A stretch of 64,000 nucleotides of DNA from Chryseobacterium rhizoplanae (GCF_900182655.1 NZ_FXTC01000002.1:372001-436000); one strand, 5' to 3'; shown: positions 52,880 to 62,015, counted from the stretch's first letter. Numbers and translations are program-made. Notes: generated from the letters alone by a model not told the origin.

Positions 52880-53623
52880 ATGTTAGAAATTAAAAACCTT
52901 CACGCCAAAATTGAAGATGGCGCAGAAATATTAAAAGGTATTAATCTTGAAATAAAGCCAGGTGAAGTTCACGCTATCATGGGGCCGAACGGAGCCGGGA
53001 AATCTACCCTTTCTTCTGTAATCGCAGGAAAAGAAGATTACGAAGTGACTGGTGGAGAAATTCTTTTCCAGGGAGAAGATATCAGTGAAGACGCTCCTGA
53101 AGATAGAGCTCACAAAGGGATTTTCCTTTCTTTCCAATATCCAGTGGAAATTCCGGGAGTTTCTGTAACGAACTTTATCAAGGCTGCTTTAAACGAAACA
53201 AGAAAAGCAAATGGATTGGAAGAAATGCCTGCAAAAGAAATGCTTGCATTAATCCGTGAAAAATCTGAAAAACTGGGTATCAAGAAAGATTTCCTTTCAA
53301 GATCATTAAACGAGGGATTCTCCGGAGGTGAAAAGAAAAGAAACGAGATCTTCCAGATGATGATGCTTAATCCTAAACTGGCTATTCTTGATGAGACCGA
53401 TTCCGGATTGGATATTGATGCTTTAAGAATCGTAGCAGATGGAGTAAACCACTTTAAAAATGAAGGAAATGCAGTTCTTTTGATTACACACTATCAGAGA
53501 TTGCTTAACTATATTCAACCTGACTTCGTTCACGTTTTAGCAGATGGAAAAATCATCAAAACCGGTGATAAATCTTTAGCATTAGAACTTGAAGAAAAAG
53601 GTTACGACTGGCTTCTTAACTAA
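52880..53623 (+). CDS. sufC: Fe-S assembly ATPase SufC
   Basis: A 247-residue ABC ATPase of the SUF complex with Walker A GPNGAGKS (about 36-43), Q-loop [12 protein letters not shown] (about 84), signature motif [11 protein letters not shown] (about 150), Walker [17 protein letters not shown] (about 169) and H-loop ITHYQRLL (about 204). ATP binding drives SufBD opening. Confidence 0.97.
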   Translation: MLEIKNLHAKIEDGAEILKGINLEIKPGEVHAIMGPNGAGKSTLSSVIAGKEDYEVTGGEILFQGEDISEDAPEDRAHKGIFLSFQYPVEIPGVSVTNFIKAALNETRKANGLEEMPAKEMLALIREKSEKLGIKKDFLSRSLNEGFSGGEKKRNEIFQMMMLNPKLAILDETDSGLDIDALRIVADGVNHFKNEGNAVLLITHYQRLLNYIQPDFVHVLADGKIIKTGDKSLALELEEKGYDWLLN

Positions 53624-53650
53624 GAAGAAGATATATTATTTCAGAGATTA

Positions 53651-53658
53651 TATTTTTG
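53651..53658 (+). promoter_or_regulatory. candidate internal -7 element upstream of sufD
   Basis: TATTTTTG matches TAnnTTTG in the 136-nt gap after sufC, the only large gap inside the sufBCD unit; it leaves a leader of about 95 nt. Confidence 0.35.
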
Positions 53659-53759
53659 CGGTCATTGATAACATCCTGTAAAAAGAAGAATCTCTATATT
53701 AAAAATTGGGTTTCCTATTCCTCGGAATAACAATATTTTAGTTAATAAAAAAAGAAAAA

Positions 53760-55094
53760 ATGGTGCAAACCACAGATATACCAGTAATGGCATTAAAAGA
53801 ACAAATTATAGAGAACCATAATGAATTTTTGGAGAGTCTTCGTCACCGATTTCTGGATGACAGTAGAAAAGCAGCTCTTCAAAGATTTCAAAACGTTGGT
53901 TTTCCGACCAAAAAAGACGAAGAATATAAATATACCAATCTAAAGGAAATCACGGAAAAAAGCTACAACTTCTTCCCGAAAGAGAGCCACAATATCACTA
54001 AAGAGCAGTTTGATGAACTGCACCTTGGAGAAGAAAATTTTGATTGGATTGTTTTTGTAAATGGTAAACTTCACAAGGAACTTTCAAAAGTTTCTATTGA
54101 AAATGTAGAGTTCCTTTCATTCAACTATGCATTGAATGATGAGAAGCATAAAGAGGTTTTTGAAAAGTATTTCAATACAATTGCATCTAAGGAACAAGCT
54201 TTTACAAACTTAAACCTTGCTTACTGTAAATACGGTTTCTTTTTGAAAGTCCCTAAAAATGTAGTGATTGAAAAACCAATCCATGTTTTTTATATTTCTC
54301 AGAATCAGGAGGAAAATACGTTCTACAATACAAGAAATCTTTTGATCGTTGAAGAAGGAGCAAAAGTAGAAGTGATTGAAAGCCACCATAATTTTGACAG
54401 CACGTATGTATTGACAAACTCGGTAACGGAGATCTTTACCTATCCTAATGCAAAAGCTGACTGGCATAAGCTTCAGAATGACAACAACACAACTTATCTT
54501 ATCGACAACACGTTCGCAAGACAGGAGAAAGACAGCTTAACTACTGTAAATACTTTCTCTTTCGGAGGTAAACTGGTAAGAAACAACCTTGATTTTATTC
54601 ATAATGGATCAAATATCAATTCATTCATGAACGGAATCACGATCATCGGGAAAGATCAGTTGGTAGATCACCATACGGCAGTTCACCACAATTTCCCAAA
54701 CTGTGAAAGTTATCAGAACTACAAAGGAATCTTCGACGGCAATGCCCACGGAGTTTTCAACGGAAAAGTTTTTGTAGATAAAATTGCTCAGAAAACGAAC
54801 GCTTATCAGCAAAACAATAATGTGCTACTAAGTGAAGGGGCAAGCATCGATACAAAACCTCAGTTGGAGATCTTTGCAGATGATGTAAAATGTTCTCACG
54901 GATGTACGGTAGGCCAGCTGAATGAAGATGCTTTATTCTACCTGAGAGCAAGAGGAATCTCTAAAAAAGAAGCTCAGGCATTACTATTATATGCTTTCGC
55001 AAATGATGCCATGCAGAACATTGATATAGAACCTCTAAAAGAGAAAATTTCAAAGCTATTGGCGGAGAAACTGGGAGTAGATATAGAATTCTAA
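53760..55094 (+). CDS. sufD: Fe-S assembly protein SufD
   Basis: A 444-residue SufD, beta-helical partner of SufB. Typical segments: RHRFLDDSRKAALQRFQNVGFPTKKDEEYKYTNLKEI at about 30-65, then VNTFSFGGKLVRNNLDF (about 262), DHHTAVHHNFPNCESYQNYKGIFDG (about 301) and KPQLEIFADDVKCSHGCTVGQLNEDALFYLRARGI (about 364-400) with the conserved His. ATG 53760 is used; ATG 53787 (MALKEQ) is a possible alternative that would shorten it by nine residues. No sufS follows. Confidence 0.96.
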   Translation: MVQTTDIPVMALKEQIIENHNEFLESLRHRFLDDSRKAALQRFQNVGFPTKKDEEYKYTNLKEITEKSYNFFPKESHNITKEQFDELHLGEENFDWIVFVNGKLHKELSKVSIENVEFLSFNYALNDEKHKEVFEKYFNTIASKEQAFTNLNLAYCKYGFFLKVPKNVVIEKPIHVFYISQNQEENTFYNTRNLLIVEEGAKVEVIESHHNFDSTYVLTNSVTEIFTYPNAKADWHKLQNDNNTTYLIDNTFARQEKDSLTTVNTFSFGGKLVRNNLDFIHNGSNINSFMNGITIIGKDQLVDHHTAVHHNFPNCESYQNYKGIFDGNAHGVFNGKVFVDKIAQKTNAYQQNNNVLLSEGASIDTKPQLEIFADDVKCSHGCTVGQLNEDALFYLRARGISKKEAQALLLYAFANDAMQNIDIEPLKEKISKLLAEKLGVDIEF

Positions 55095-55115
55095 GACTTA
55101 TATATATTGATACAC

Positions 55116-55144
55116 AAAAGCACTTCTTTTTGAAGTGCTTTTTT
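55116..55144. terminator. terminator of the suf cluster
   Basis: AAAAGCACTTC/GAAGTGCTTTT stem, TTTTT loop, T run; the A run on the left lets it serve the convergent DUF3078 gene also. Confidence 0.85.
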
Positions 55145-55169
55145 ATTTCCAGATGTTTTTATCTAAGTT

Positions 55170-56093
55170 TTATTTCTTTAACCAGCCCTGGTTATCTTTA
55201 TTATCCGAACGTTTTTTACCGTTATCGAAATTATAAGCCAGACCTACACCCAAGGTCTGCTTCAGCTGTGTTTTCCAGATCTGATTGTGGTCATACAAAA
55301 GATCCAGGGTAATATTGGACGAAATATATTTATTGATCTTCATATTTAAGACCGCTCCGTAAGCCAATACCAATCTATCCGGATGATCCAGATAATTTGA
55401 AAATACAGACGCTGTATTCGTCAGATTAATATTCTCCATGATTTTGATCTTATAAATGGCTGTCCCAAGGAAACCGAACTGGAAAAGGGATGAATCACCA
55501 TCATTTTTAAGGCCGTACGTTCCGGCAGTCTGGAGATCCTTATCTAAAACAAAAGTCCATCTCGCGTTAGCAGGACGTAATGTTACGGTTAGATTATCAT
55601 TAGGACGGTACGTAACCCCTGCCCCTACATTCAGATATCCCGGAGCCATGAAATTGGAGATCTTTTTAGCATCAGGATTGTTTCCGTCTTCATATCCCGG
55701 GGCAAACTGAGTCTGAAGGCCTGCTCCTGCTGAGAAATACCAGCTTTCGGCAAATTTTCTACCATAGTTTGTAGAAAGGTTGATAACATCCTGAGTTTTT
55801 CTTACCCCTGTTCCCTGGGTATTATTCTGTCCGTAGCCAAGGATAATAATATTTTCCCAAAGATCTTTCCCTTTTTCATACGTCAGGTTATAATTGACAC
55901 CGGCAAGCCATCCTACGTTGTTGGCTCCACCTCCTACCCAGTTTGAAAAGGCAGCCTGGTTAAGCATTAATGTATTTTGTCCCTGAATAGACCAGGCTTT
56001 AATGGTGTCTGCTGCTGTAGCATCTGTTTTGGTTTCCTGCGCCAAAGCTATCGCTCCAAAAGAAATGGAACAGATCAATAAAAGTTTTTTCAT
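55170..56093 (-). CDS. DUF3078 outer-membrane-type protein, copy 1
   Basis: A 307-residue exported protein: signal peptide ending ALAQE (about 18), then a beta-strand-rich DUF3078 barrel (WSIQGQNTLMLNQAAFSNWVGGGANNVGWLAGVNYNL at about 33-70; WENIIILGYGQN; FAESWYFSAGAGLQTQF). Function unknown. A paralogue lies 228 bp upstream with its own promoter and terminator. The two share a 56-nt identical segment in the N-terminal part although they differ elsewhere. Confidence 0.88.
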   Translation of the reverse strand: MKKLLLICSISFGAIALAQETKTDATAADTIKAWSIQGQNTLMLNQAAFSNWVGGGANNVGWLAGVNYNLTYEKGKDLWENIIILGYGQNNTQGTGVRKTQDVINLSTNYGRKFAESWYFSAGAGLQTQFAPGYEDGNNPDAKKISNFMAPGYLNVGAGVTYRPNDNLTVTLRPANARWTFVLDKDLQTAGTYGLKNDGDSSLFQFGFLGTAIYKIKIMENINLTNTASVFSNYLDHPDRLVLAYGAVLNMKINKYISSNITLDLLYDHNQIWKTQLKQTLGVGLAYNFDNGKKRSDNKDNQGWLKK

Positions 56094-56108
56094 AATGTTG
56101 ATTTATTA

Positions 56109-56116
56109 CAAATGTA
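56109..56116 (-). promoter_or_regulatory. -7 element of DUF3078 copy 1
   Basis: The minus strand reads TACATTTG, consensus, ending 15 nt before the ATG at 56093. Confidence 0.55.
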
Positions 56117-56266
56117 TAAATAATAATCTACGTCAGAAGAAAATTCACTTTAAAATGAATTTAACATAGTCGGTTTTTCGCTTATAATACAATGAAAATA
56201 AACCATTTAAACAGCCTTATATTGTATCCCAAACTTAAGTCAACTTAAAAATACAGTATTTTAAAA

Positions 56267-56298
56267 GCAAAAAAACACCTCATTTCTGAAGTGTTTTT
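56267..56298 (-). terminator. terminator of DUF3078 copy 2
   Basis: On the minus strand AAAAACACTTC pairs with GAGGTGTTTTT (one G-U) around a 6-nt loop, followed by a T run. Confidence 0.75.
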
Positions 56299-56321
56299 CT
56301 ATTGGTATTGATGTAATTCTA

Positions 56322-57248
56322 TTATTTTTTAATCCACCATTGGCTGTCTTTACGGTCAGAGCGTTTCACTCCATTATCAATGGTATAAGCGAACCCGATT
56401 CCAAGAGTTTGTTTCAGCTGTGTTTTTTCGATCTGGTTGTGATCATACAGCAAATCAACGGTCACATTGGATGAAATATATTTGTTGACTTTAAGGTTTA
56501 ATAAAGCTCCATAAGCAAGAACCAATCTGTCCGGACGGTCAAGATAATTCGAGAAAACCGAAGCTGTATTCGTCAGGTAGATATCTTCCATTATTTTCAA
56601 TTTATAAATTGCCGTTCCCAGGAAACCGAACTGCAATAAAGAAGAATCACCATCGCTTTTCAAACCATAGCTTCCTGCTGTCTGAAGGTCTTTATCCAGT
56701 ACAAAGGTCCACCTGGCGTTGGTGGGACGCAAAGTTACCGTCAGATCATCATTCGGTCTATAGGTGATACCCATCCCGACGTTCAGGTAACCCGGGGCCA
56801 TAAAATTTGAGATCTTTTTGGCTTCAGGATTATTCCCGTCTTCATATCCTGCAGCAAACTGTGACTGTAATCCCGCACCCATAGAGAAATACCAGCTTTT
56901 AGAGAATTTCCGCCCATAATTGGTAGAAACATTGATTACGTCCTGCGTTTTTCTTATTCCCAATCCTTTAGTATCATTCTGTCCATACCCCAGGATAACG
57001 ATATTCTCCCATAGATCATTATCTTTTTCATACGTGAGATTGTAATTGATCCCTGCAAGCCATCCTACGTTGTTGGCTCCACCTCCTACCCAGTTTGAAA
57101 AGGCAGCCTGATTGATCATTAATGTGTTTTTTCCTATCACTGACCAGTATTTTACTGTGTCAGCCACAACAGAATCTTTCTTCAATTCTTCTTGTGCACT
57201 TGCATAAATCCCCATAAAAAAGGAAAGAATCAATAAAAACTTCTTCAT
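56322..57248 (-). CDS. DUF3078 outer-membrane-type protein, copy 2
   Basis: A 308-residue paralogue of copy 1 with the same order: signal peptide (YASAQE), VIGKNTLMINQAAFSNWVGGGANN, WENIVILGYGQNDTKGLGIRKTQDVINVSTNYGRKF and a C-terminus ending SQWWIKK, against NQGWLKK in copy 1. Likely a tandem duplication. Each copy has its own promoter, so they may be regulated separately. Confidence 0.88.
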   Translation of the reverse strand: MKKFLLILSFFMGIYASAQEELKKDSVVADTVKYWSVIGKNTLMINQAAFSNWVGGGANNVGWLAGINYNLTYEKDNDLWENIVILGYGQNDTKGLGIRKTQDVINVSTNYGRKFSKSWYFSMGAGLQSQFAAGYEDGNNPEAKKISNFMAPGYLNVGMGITYRPNDDLTVTLRPTNARWTFVLDKDLQTAGSYGLKSDGDSSLLQFGFLGTAIYKLKIMEDIYLTNTASVFSNYLDRPDRLVLAYGALLNLKVNKYISSNVTVDLLYDHNQIEKTQLKQTLGIGFAYTIDNGVKRSDRKDSQWWIKK

Positions 57249-57268
57249 TACTCAAATAATTTTCACTG

Positions 57269-57276
57269 CAAAAGTA
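57269..57276 (-). promoter_or_regulatory. -7 element of DUF3078 copy 2
   Basis: The minus strand reads TACTTTTG, matching TAnnTTTG, ending 20 nt before the ATG at 57248. Confidence 0.5.
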
Positions 57277-57496
57277 TTAATATAATTTTTTTTTAAAGGT
57301 AAATTCAGCTTTAAAGAATGTTGATTCATAAAGTTTAATTCCCTAACAATAAGATATCTCTATAAAATCAATGCCAAATAATAAGTTTAAAAAATAAATT
57401 TGATACCTTTTGTCTTAAAATCAGGTAGGTAGAAATTGATTCATCGACAAATTTTCCGAAATTTATCATTGGCTTTTGATTTGACGTAAAATCCTC

Positions 57497-58264
57497 ATGT
57501 TTAAAAATGCAATTTCCAAAAGAGCGATTATATACCCTTTGCTGATGCTTTCTGCGATGTGGTTCGGGTATTTCTTACAAATGCAGGGCTTTTTTCAAAG
57601 CTGCTTTGGGGCGATCATTCCACTTTTGCCTGAAGGGCTGCTCGGAATAATCACATCTCCTCTTTTGCATGGAAATATTGATCATATTATAGGAAACTCT
57701 ATTCCGATAGCTGCACTTATGTTTTTGCTTTATCAGTTTTATCCTTTGGTTGCTAACAAAGTTTTTATTATCGGCTGGCTGGCAACAGGGCTTTTAGTGT
57801 GGCTTCTCCCTCCTATTGACATTCTCTCCGGCGAATATATGTACACCTGTACAATCGGAGCCAGTGGTGTAGTGTATGTTCTTGCTTTCTTCCTTTTCTT
57901 CAGCGGTGTATTTAAATGGAATACAAAGCTCCTGACCATTTCAATGCTTGTTGTCCTGTATTATGGAAGTTTAGTCTGGGGAATGCTTCCGGAAGAACTG
58001 TTTTATAACATGCAGGAACCTAGTAAAATTTCATGGCAGGCCCATCTTTCAGGAGCCGTAGTTGGAAGCATTATTGCGTTTGCCTTCAAAAATGTTGGAG
58101 AAAAGAAGAAAAAGTTCATTTGGGAATTTCCTAATTATTATAGTGAAAAGGATGATAAACTGTGGCAGGAATACAAGGAAAACCATCCTGAAGATTTCAT
58201 GGAACTTCCTTATAAAAAAAGAGATGATATCTGGGATCATTTGGATGAATTAAGGAAGAGATAA
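57497..58264 (+). CDS. rhomboid family intramembrane serine protease
   Basis: A 255-residue rhomboid with six membrane segments in the first 200 residues. Catalytic Ser123 is in TIGASGVVY and His183 in QAHLSGAVVG; His58-Asn60 in SPLLHGNIDHIIGN gives the supporting residues. A soluble C-terminal tail (about 202-255) is charged. Substrate unknown. dprA begins 32 nt after its stop. Confidence 0.92.
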   Translation: MFKNAISKRAIIYPLLMLSAMWFGYFLQMQGFFQSCFGAIIPLLPEGLLGIITSPLLHGNIDHIIGNSIPIAALMFLLYQFYPLVANKVFIIGWLATGLLVWLLPPIDILSGEYMYTCTIGASGVVYVLAFFLFFSGVFKWNTKLLTISMLVVLYYGSLVWGMLPEELFYNMQEPSKISWQAHLSGAVVGSIIAFAFKNVGEKKKKFIWEFPNYYSEKDDKLWQEYKENHPEDFMELPYKKRDDIWDHLDELRKR

Positions 58265-58276
58265 CACTTAATTCAC

Positions 58277-58284
58277 TACATTTG
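58277..58284 (+). promoter_or_regulatory. -7 element of dprA
   Basis: TACATTTG, consensus, ends 12 nt before the dprA ATG at 58297. An in-frame TTG at 58282 lies inside it. Confidence 0.45.
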
Positions 58285-58296
58285 AAAAAAACACAC

Positions 58297-59406
58297 ATGA
58301 TTTCCGAAGAATACTTATATGCAATCGCCCTCCGCGAGTGCAGCCAGATAGGCGACATTCATTTTCATAAACTTGTCCGTACTTTTGGAAATGCTCAGGA
58401 AGCATGGAAAAGGGCAAAGAAAGAATATAAAAAGCTGGAAGGCATAGGACAAAAAACAGTTTCAGACATTGGGAATGACAATCATTTGAAATTCGCAGAA
58501 GAAGAATTAAATTTTTGCGAAAAGAATAATATTCAGATCAGGCTGAGGCATCTAAGCGAAACTCCTTTATTGCTTAATGAGTGTAATGATGCACCTGCTA
58601 TTCTTTATCAGAAAGGAAAGATTGATGATACACTGCCAAAAGTAAGCATTGTTGGAACCAGAAATATGACGTCGTATGGCAGACAGTTTATTGAAGACTT
58701 CTTTGAAGCCTCTCAGTCTTCTACTTACACATCGGTAAGCGGACTTGCTCTGGGGGTTGACAAAGAGGTTCATGAGCAGTCTATCTCTCATCAGAAACCC
58801 ACAATAGCAGTCCTTGCACATGGCTTTCAATATTTATATCCGGCAAAAAACAGGAAGCTTTCAGAGAAAATTCTTCAGGAAGGAGGAGCATTAATCACGG
58901 AGTTCAGTTCTTCTAAAAAACCAGACCGCGAAAACTTCATCCAGAGAAATAGAATTGTAGCAGGAATATCTCCGGCAACCATTGTGGTGGAAACCGGTTT
59001 TGGAGGAGGATCTGTAAGCACGGCCGCTTTTGCCAATGATTATAACCGGGATGTTTTCGCCCTTCCCGGAAAAATTACAGATCTCTGTAGCCAGGGATGT
59101 AATCAACTGATTTTCCATAATAAAGCAACAGCTATTTCTACCATAAAAGATCTTATCGGTATACTGGGATTTAATGCTCCTAAAGAAAAAATTGAAGAGC
59201 TATTTCCTTATAGTGAGACCATAGTGCAACTTTCTGATAATCAATATTTAATATATAAATCCATTAAAGACCAGCCTCAGATTTCTTTGGATGATCTGTC
59301 CCAGAAAATTGAGCTTCCTACTCACAAAATCTTACCAATAATTTTGGAATTGGAACTTTTAGGGAAAGTAAAATCATTTTCCGGGAGGCAATTCATCGCA
59401 ATTTGA
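58297..59406 (+). CDS. dprA: DNA processing protein DprA
   Basis: A 369-residue DprA that loads RecA on incoming single-stranded DNA during natural transformation. An N-terminal HhH-like region (about 1-75; ALRECSQIGDIHFHKLV, KKLEGIGQKTVSDIG) precedes the Rossmann DprA domain (about 80-285; VSIVGTRNMTSYGRQF, SGLALGVDKEVHEQS, VLAHGFQYLYPAKNRKL, RNRIVAGISPATIVVE) and a C-terminal winged helix (about 305-369; LDDLSQKIELPTHKILPIILELELLGKV). The ATG at 58297 is chosen over TTG 58282, which lies in the -7 element. No other competence gene is nearby. Confidence 0.93.
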   Translation: MISEEYLYAIALRECSQIGDIHFHKLVRTFGNAQEAWKRAKKEYKKLEGIGQKTVSDIGNDNHLKFAEEELNFCEKNNIQIRLRHLSETPLLLNECNDAPAILYQKGKIDDTLPKVSIVGTRNMTSYGRQFIEDFFEASQSSTYTSVSGLALGVDKEVHEQSISHQKPTIAVLAHGFQYLYPAKNRKLSEKILQEGGALITEFSSSKKPDRENFIQRNRIVAGISPATIVVETGFGGGSVSTAAFANDYNRDVFALPGKITDLCSQGCNQLIFHNKATAISTIKDLIGILGFNAPKEKIEELFPYSETIVQLSDNQYLIYKSIKDQPQISLDDLSQKIELPTHKILPIILELELLGKVKSFSGRQFIAI

Positions 59407-59540
59407 GATTTAATGATTTCTTAATATTGCATTATTTCACACATAACATTTCATTTTTAATAAAATTTGAATACAAATTATCAATTTAATAATATTACGA
59501 AACATTATTATTTAATTTTTAACAATGTTGAAATACAGTG

Positions 59541-59570
59541 TTGTGAATCTTGAAAAAAAAATTAAATTTG
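59541..59570 (+). promoter_or_regulatory. promoter of gdhA
   Basis: TTG (59541-59543), 19 nt, TAAATTTG (59563-59570), ending 26 nt before the ATG. Confidence 0.6.
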
Positions 59571-59596
59571 TTGACAATAATATTCAACCTTAATAT

Positions 59597-60955
59597 ATGG
59601 AACAATATAATATTGACCAGAAAATCCAAGAGTTTATTGCAAAAATTGAAGCAAAAAATCCTAACGAACCGGAGTTCTTACAGGCTGTAAAAGAAGTTGC
59701 CGTAACTGTAATTCCATTCATTGCTACTAAAAAAGAATACACCGGAATGAAGCTGCTTGAAAGAATGGCTGAAGCTGAAAGAATTATTATTTTCAGAGTT
59801 CCATGGGTTGATGACAAAGGAGAAATTCAGGTTAACAGAGGTTTCAGAATTCAAATGAACTCTGCGATTGGGCCATACAAAGGAGGAATCCGTTTCCACC
59901 CTACTGTAAACTTATCAGTTCTTAAGTTCTTGGCTTTTGAACAGGTGTTCAAAAACTCTTTAACAACTCTTCCAATGGGAGGTGGTAAAGGAGGTTCAGA
60001 TTTCGACCCACAAGGTAAATCTGACATGGAAGTAATGCGTTTCTGCCAGGCTTTCATGACAGAATTATGCAAGCACATTGGTCCTGAAACAGATGTACCT
60101 GCAGGAGATATCGGTGTTGGAGCAAGAGAAATCGGGTATTTATTCGGACAGTATAAGAAAATCAGAAACGAGTTTACCGGGGTTCTTACAGGAAAAGGTC
60201 TTGCGTACGGAGGTTCATTAATCCGTCCTGAAGCTACAGGATACGGTGTAGTATACTTCGCTGAGCAGATGCTTAAGACTATCGGACAAAACTTCGAAGG
60301 TAAAACAGTAACAGTATCAGGTTTCGGAAACGTAGCTTGGGGAGTGATCAAAAAAGCAACTGAACTAGGTGCTAAAGTAGTAACAATCTCTGGACCAGAC
60401 GGATACATCTATGATAAAGATGGTATCAGCGGAGAAAAGATTGATTATTTATTAGAGCTTAGATCTTCAGGAAATAACAGAGCTGAAGATTATGCTAAAA
60501 AATATCCTTCTGCTGAATTCCACGCTGGAAAGCGTCCTTGGGATGTGAAGTGTGATGTTGCGTTCCCTTCTGCAACTCAAAATGAATTAGATTTAGATGA
60601 TGCAAGAAAATTAGTTGAAAACGGATGTGTTTGTGTAACTGAAGCGGCTAACATGCCTTCTACACTAGACGCAATCAACTATTTCTTAGATAATAAAGTA
60701 TTATTCTCTCCTGGTAAAGCTTCCAACGCTGGAGGTGTTGCTACATCAGGATTAGAGATGACTCAGAACTCTATCCGTCTTAACTGGACTTCTGAAGAAG
60801 TTGATGCAAGATTAAAGGAAATCATGATTGGTATCCACAAAGCTTGTAGAGACTACGGAAAAGACGAAGACGGTTATGTAAACTACGTAAAAGGCGCAAA
60901 TATTGCCGGCTTCGTAAAAGTAGCAGAAGCAATGTTAGCTCAAGGAGTTGTGTAA
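59597..60955 (+). CDS. gdhA: NADP-specific glutamate dehydrogenase
   Basis: A 452-residue hexameric-type glutamate dehydrogenase (family length about 445-450) interconverting 2-oxoglutarate plus ammonium and glutamate. Motifs: GPYKGGIRFHPTVNLSVLKFLAFEQ (about 93-117), catalytic-lysine region LPMGGGKGGSDFDPQGKSD (about 124-142), PAGDIGVGAREIGYLFGQYKKI and the nucleotide site VTVSGFGNVAWGVIKKA (about 237). The small-hexamer form and SDFDPKGKSD-like motif favour NADP(H); cofactor preference is inferred. Confidence 0.96.
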   Translation: MEQYNIDQKIQEFIAKIEAKNPNEPEFLQAVKEVAVTVIPFIATKKEYTGMKLLERMAEAERIIIFRVPWVDDKGEIQVNRGFRIQMNSAIGPYKGGIRFHPTVNLSVLKFLAFEQVFKNSLTTLPMGGGKGGSDFDPQGKSDMEVMRFCQAFMTELCKHIGPETDVPAGDIGVGAREIGYLFGQYKKIRNEFTGVLTGKGLAYGGSLIRPEATGYGVVYFAEQMLKTIGQNFEGKTVTVSGFGNVAWGVIKKATELGAKVVTISGPDGYIYDKDGISGEKIDYLLELRSSGNNRAEDYAKKYPSAEFHAGKRPWDVKCDVAFPSATQNELDLDDARKLVENGCVCVTEAANMPSTLDAINYFLDNKVLFSPGKASNAGGVATSGLEMTQNSIRLNWTSEEVDARLKEIMIGIHKACRDYGKDEDGYVNYVKGANIAGFVKVAEAMLAQGVV

Positions 60956-60965
60956 CAGAAAAAAT

Positions 60966-60996
60966 AAAGGTTGGGAAAAATTCCCGACCTTTTTTG
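60966..60996 (+). terminator. terminator of gdhA
   Basis: AAGGTTGGGAA pairs with TTCCCGACCTT (one G-U), loop AAA, followed by T residues. Confidence 0.85.
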
Positions 60997-61045
60997 ATAT
61001 AGCCTGTTCCCGGGATAATGGGAAAAAAGTAAAAAGTGAAAGGAG

Positions 61046-61074
61046 AAAGCGCTGCTCAATGCAGCGCTTTTTTT
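61046..61074 (+). terminator. second hairpin, 12 nt before the DUF1801 start
   Basis: AAAGCGCTGC (61046-61055) pairs perfectly with GCAGCGCTTT (61061-61070), loop TCAAT, followed by T residues to about 61074. Classical terminator form, but it sits directly in front of the next gene and 50 nt after the gdhA terminator. Confidence 0.75.
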
Positions 61075-61085
61075 ATTTTTATAGT

Positions 61086-61454
61086 ATGAAAAATGCTTTT
61101 AAAAATATTGATGAATATATTCTTCTGTTCCCGATAGAAGTACAGGAAAAGCTGCTTGAACTAAGACAAGCCATCCATTCACAGGTTCCTGATCTGGAAG
61201 AATATATTGGATATCAGATGCCGGCTTTCAGATACAAAGGAAAACCTTTGGTTTATTTTGCCGCGTATAAAAAACATATTGGCTTTTATCCCGGGGCTGA
61301 AGGAATCCGTAATTTTGAAACGGATTTTGAGGAAAGAAAATATGCGTTTTCCAAAGGAGCTGTACAGTTTCCGATTTCTGGTGACATCCCGCTGGACTTA
61401 GTCAATAAGATTGTCCGGTTCAAAGTAGAGGAATTTGAACAAAAAAAATCCTGA
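61086..61454 (+). CDS. DUF1801 (frataxin-fold) protein
   Basis: A 122-residue soluble protein of the DUF1801 family, with LELRQAIHSQVPDLEEYIGYQMPAFRYKGKPLVYFAAYKKHIGFYPG (about 26-72), the family core, and the ending KIVRFKVEEFE. Structures of relatives resemble frataxin, and one branch is an iron chaperone; the role here is unproven. The ATG at 61086 is used; an upstream in-frame extension crosses the second hairpin and is not plausible. No promoter motif separates the hairpin and ATG. Confidence 0.85.
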   Translation: MKNAFKNIDEYILLFPIEVQEKLLELRQAIHSQVPDLEEYIGYQMPAFRYKGKPLVYFAAYKKHIGFYPGAEGIRNFETDFEERKYAFSKGAVQFPISGDIPLDLVNKIVRFKVEEFEQKKS

Positions 61455-61472
61455 AATACAAGATTTCAGGAT
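61441..61472 (-). terminator. terminator of the low-complexity exported protein gene
   Basis: AATCCTGAAAT (61446-61456) pairs with ATTTCAGGATT (61462-61472). The T tract is on the minus strand (A run 61441-61447), overlapping the 3' end of the DUF1801 gene. Confidence 0.75.
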
Positions 61473-61498
61473 TCCGACTAGTGTTTGCTAAAGCAATT

Positions 61499-61801
61499 TT
61501 ACTTTTTCTTCTTTTTGTCTTTCTTTTCTTCTTTTGGTGCATCCGCAGGTTTAGTTGCATCTGTAGGTGTTGTACTTACAGTTGGGTCAGTTGCAGGAGC
61601 TGTTTCCATTGTAGTAGCAGGTGTTTTTTCCTGTTGAGTCTTTGGATCCGAAGGACTTGTAGTCTGTGTATTCGGTTGTTGTGTTTGAGTTGTCGTTGGG
61701 TTATTAGTAGAAGTATCGGCTGGCTTTTGTGTTGTTGATTGTGCTGATACTGCGATTACTCCGACTAATGTAAACGCTGCCGTTAAAATTAACTTTTTCA
61801 T
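61499..61801 (-). CDS. small exported Thr/Pro/Gln-rich protein, function unknown
   Basis: A 100-residue protein with a signal peptide (MKKLILTAAFTLVGVIAVSA, cleavage near residue 20), then only Thr, Pro, Gln, Ser, Ala, Asp and Lys in a disordered chain, ending in a basic cluster KKDKKKKK. No Cys, Trp or Tyr is present. It has signal peptide and terminator, so it is likely real, but it may evolve quickly. Similar short secreted proteins occur in Chryseobacterium. No function assigned. Confidence 0.65.
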   Translation of the reverse strand: MKKLILTAAFTLVGVIAVSAQSTTQKPADTSTNNPTTTQTQQPNTQTTSPSDPKTQQEKTPATTMETAPATDPTVSTTPTDATKPADAPKEEKKDKKKKK

Positions 61802-61930
61802 AATGTAATATTTAAATGATTGTTTAACTTAAACGAAGCATCATTTATAAAATTATGTGTAATAAGCTTATTTAACGTACTTTATAATTATTTAAGAGGA
61901 ATTTGCAAAATAAGTTCGGTTAATTTGGCG

Positions 61931-61956
61931 GGAAGCTTGAAGCTGGAGGCTGGAAG
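61931..61956. repeat. GAAGCTGGA-type word repeat in spacer
   Basis: GGAAGCTTGAAGCTGGAGGC followed by TGGAAG: three imperfect copies of (T)GAAGCTGGA within 26 nt, in the 214-bp spacer upstream of the exported protein gene. It has no coding sense. Confidence 0.4.
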
Positions 61957-62015
61957 TTTATTTCAGTAAAAATATTAACTGAGGCAGTTTATTAACAAAG
62001 CTTCTATCCTTTAAT

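Noticed and set aside
60948..61085. N-terminal extension of the DUF1801 protein
   Set aside because: Crosses two terminator hairpins and gives a Cys/Arg-rich sequence unlike the family.
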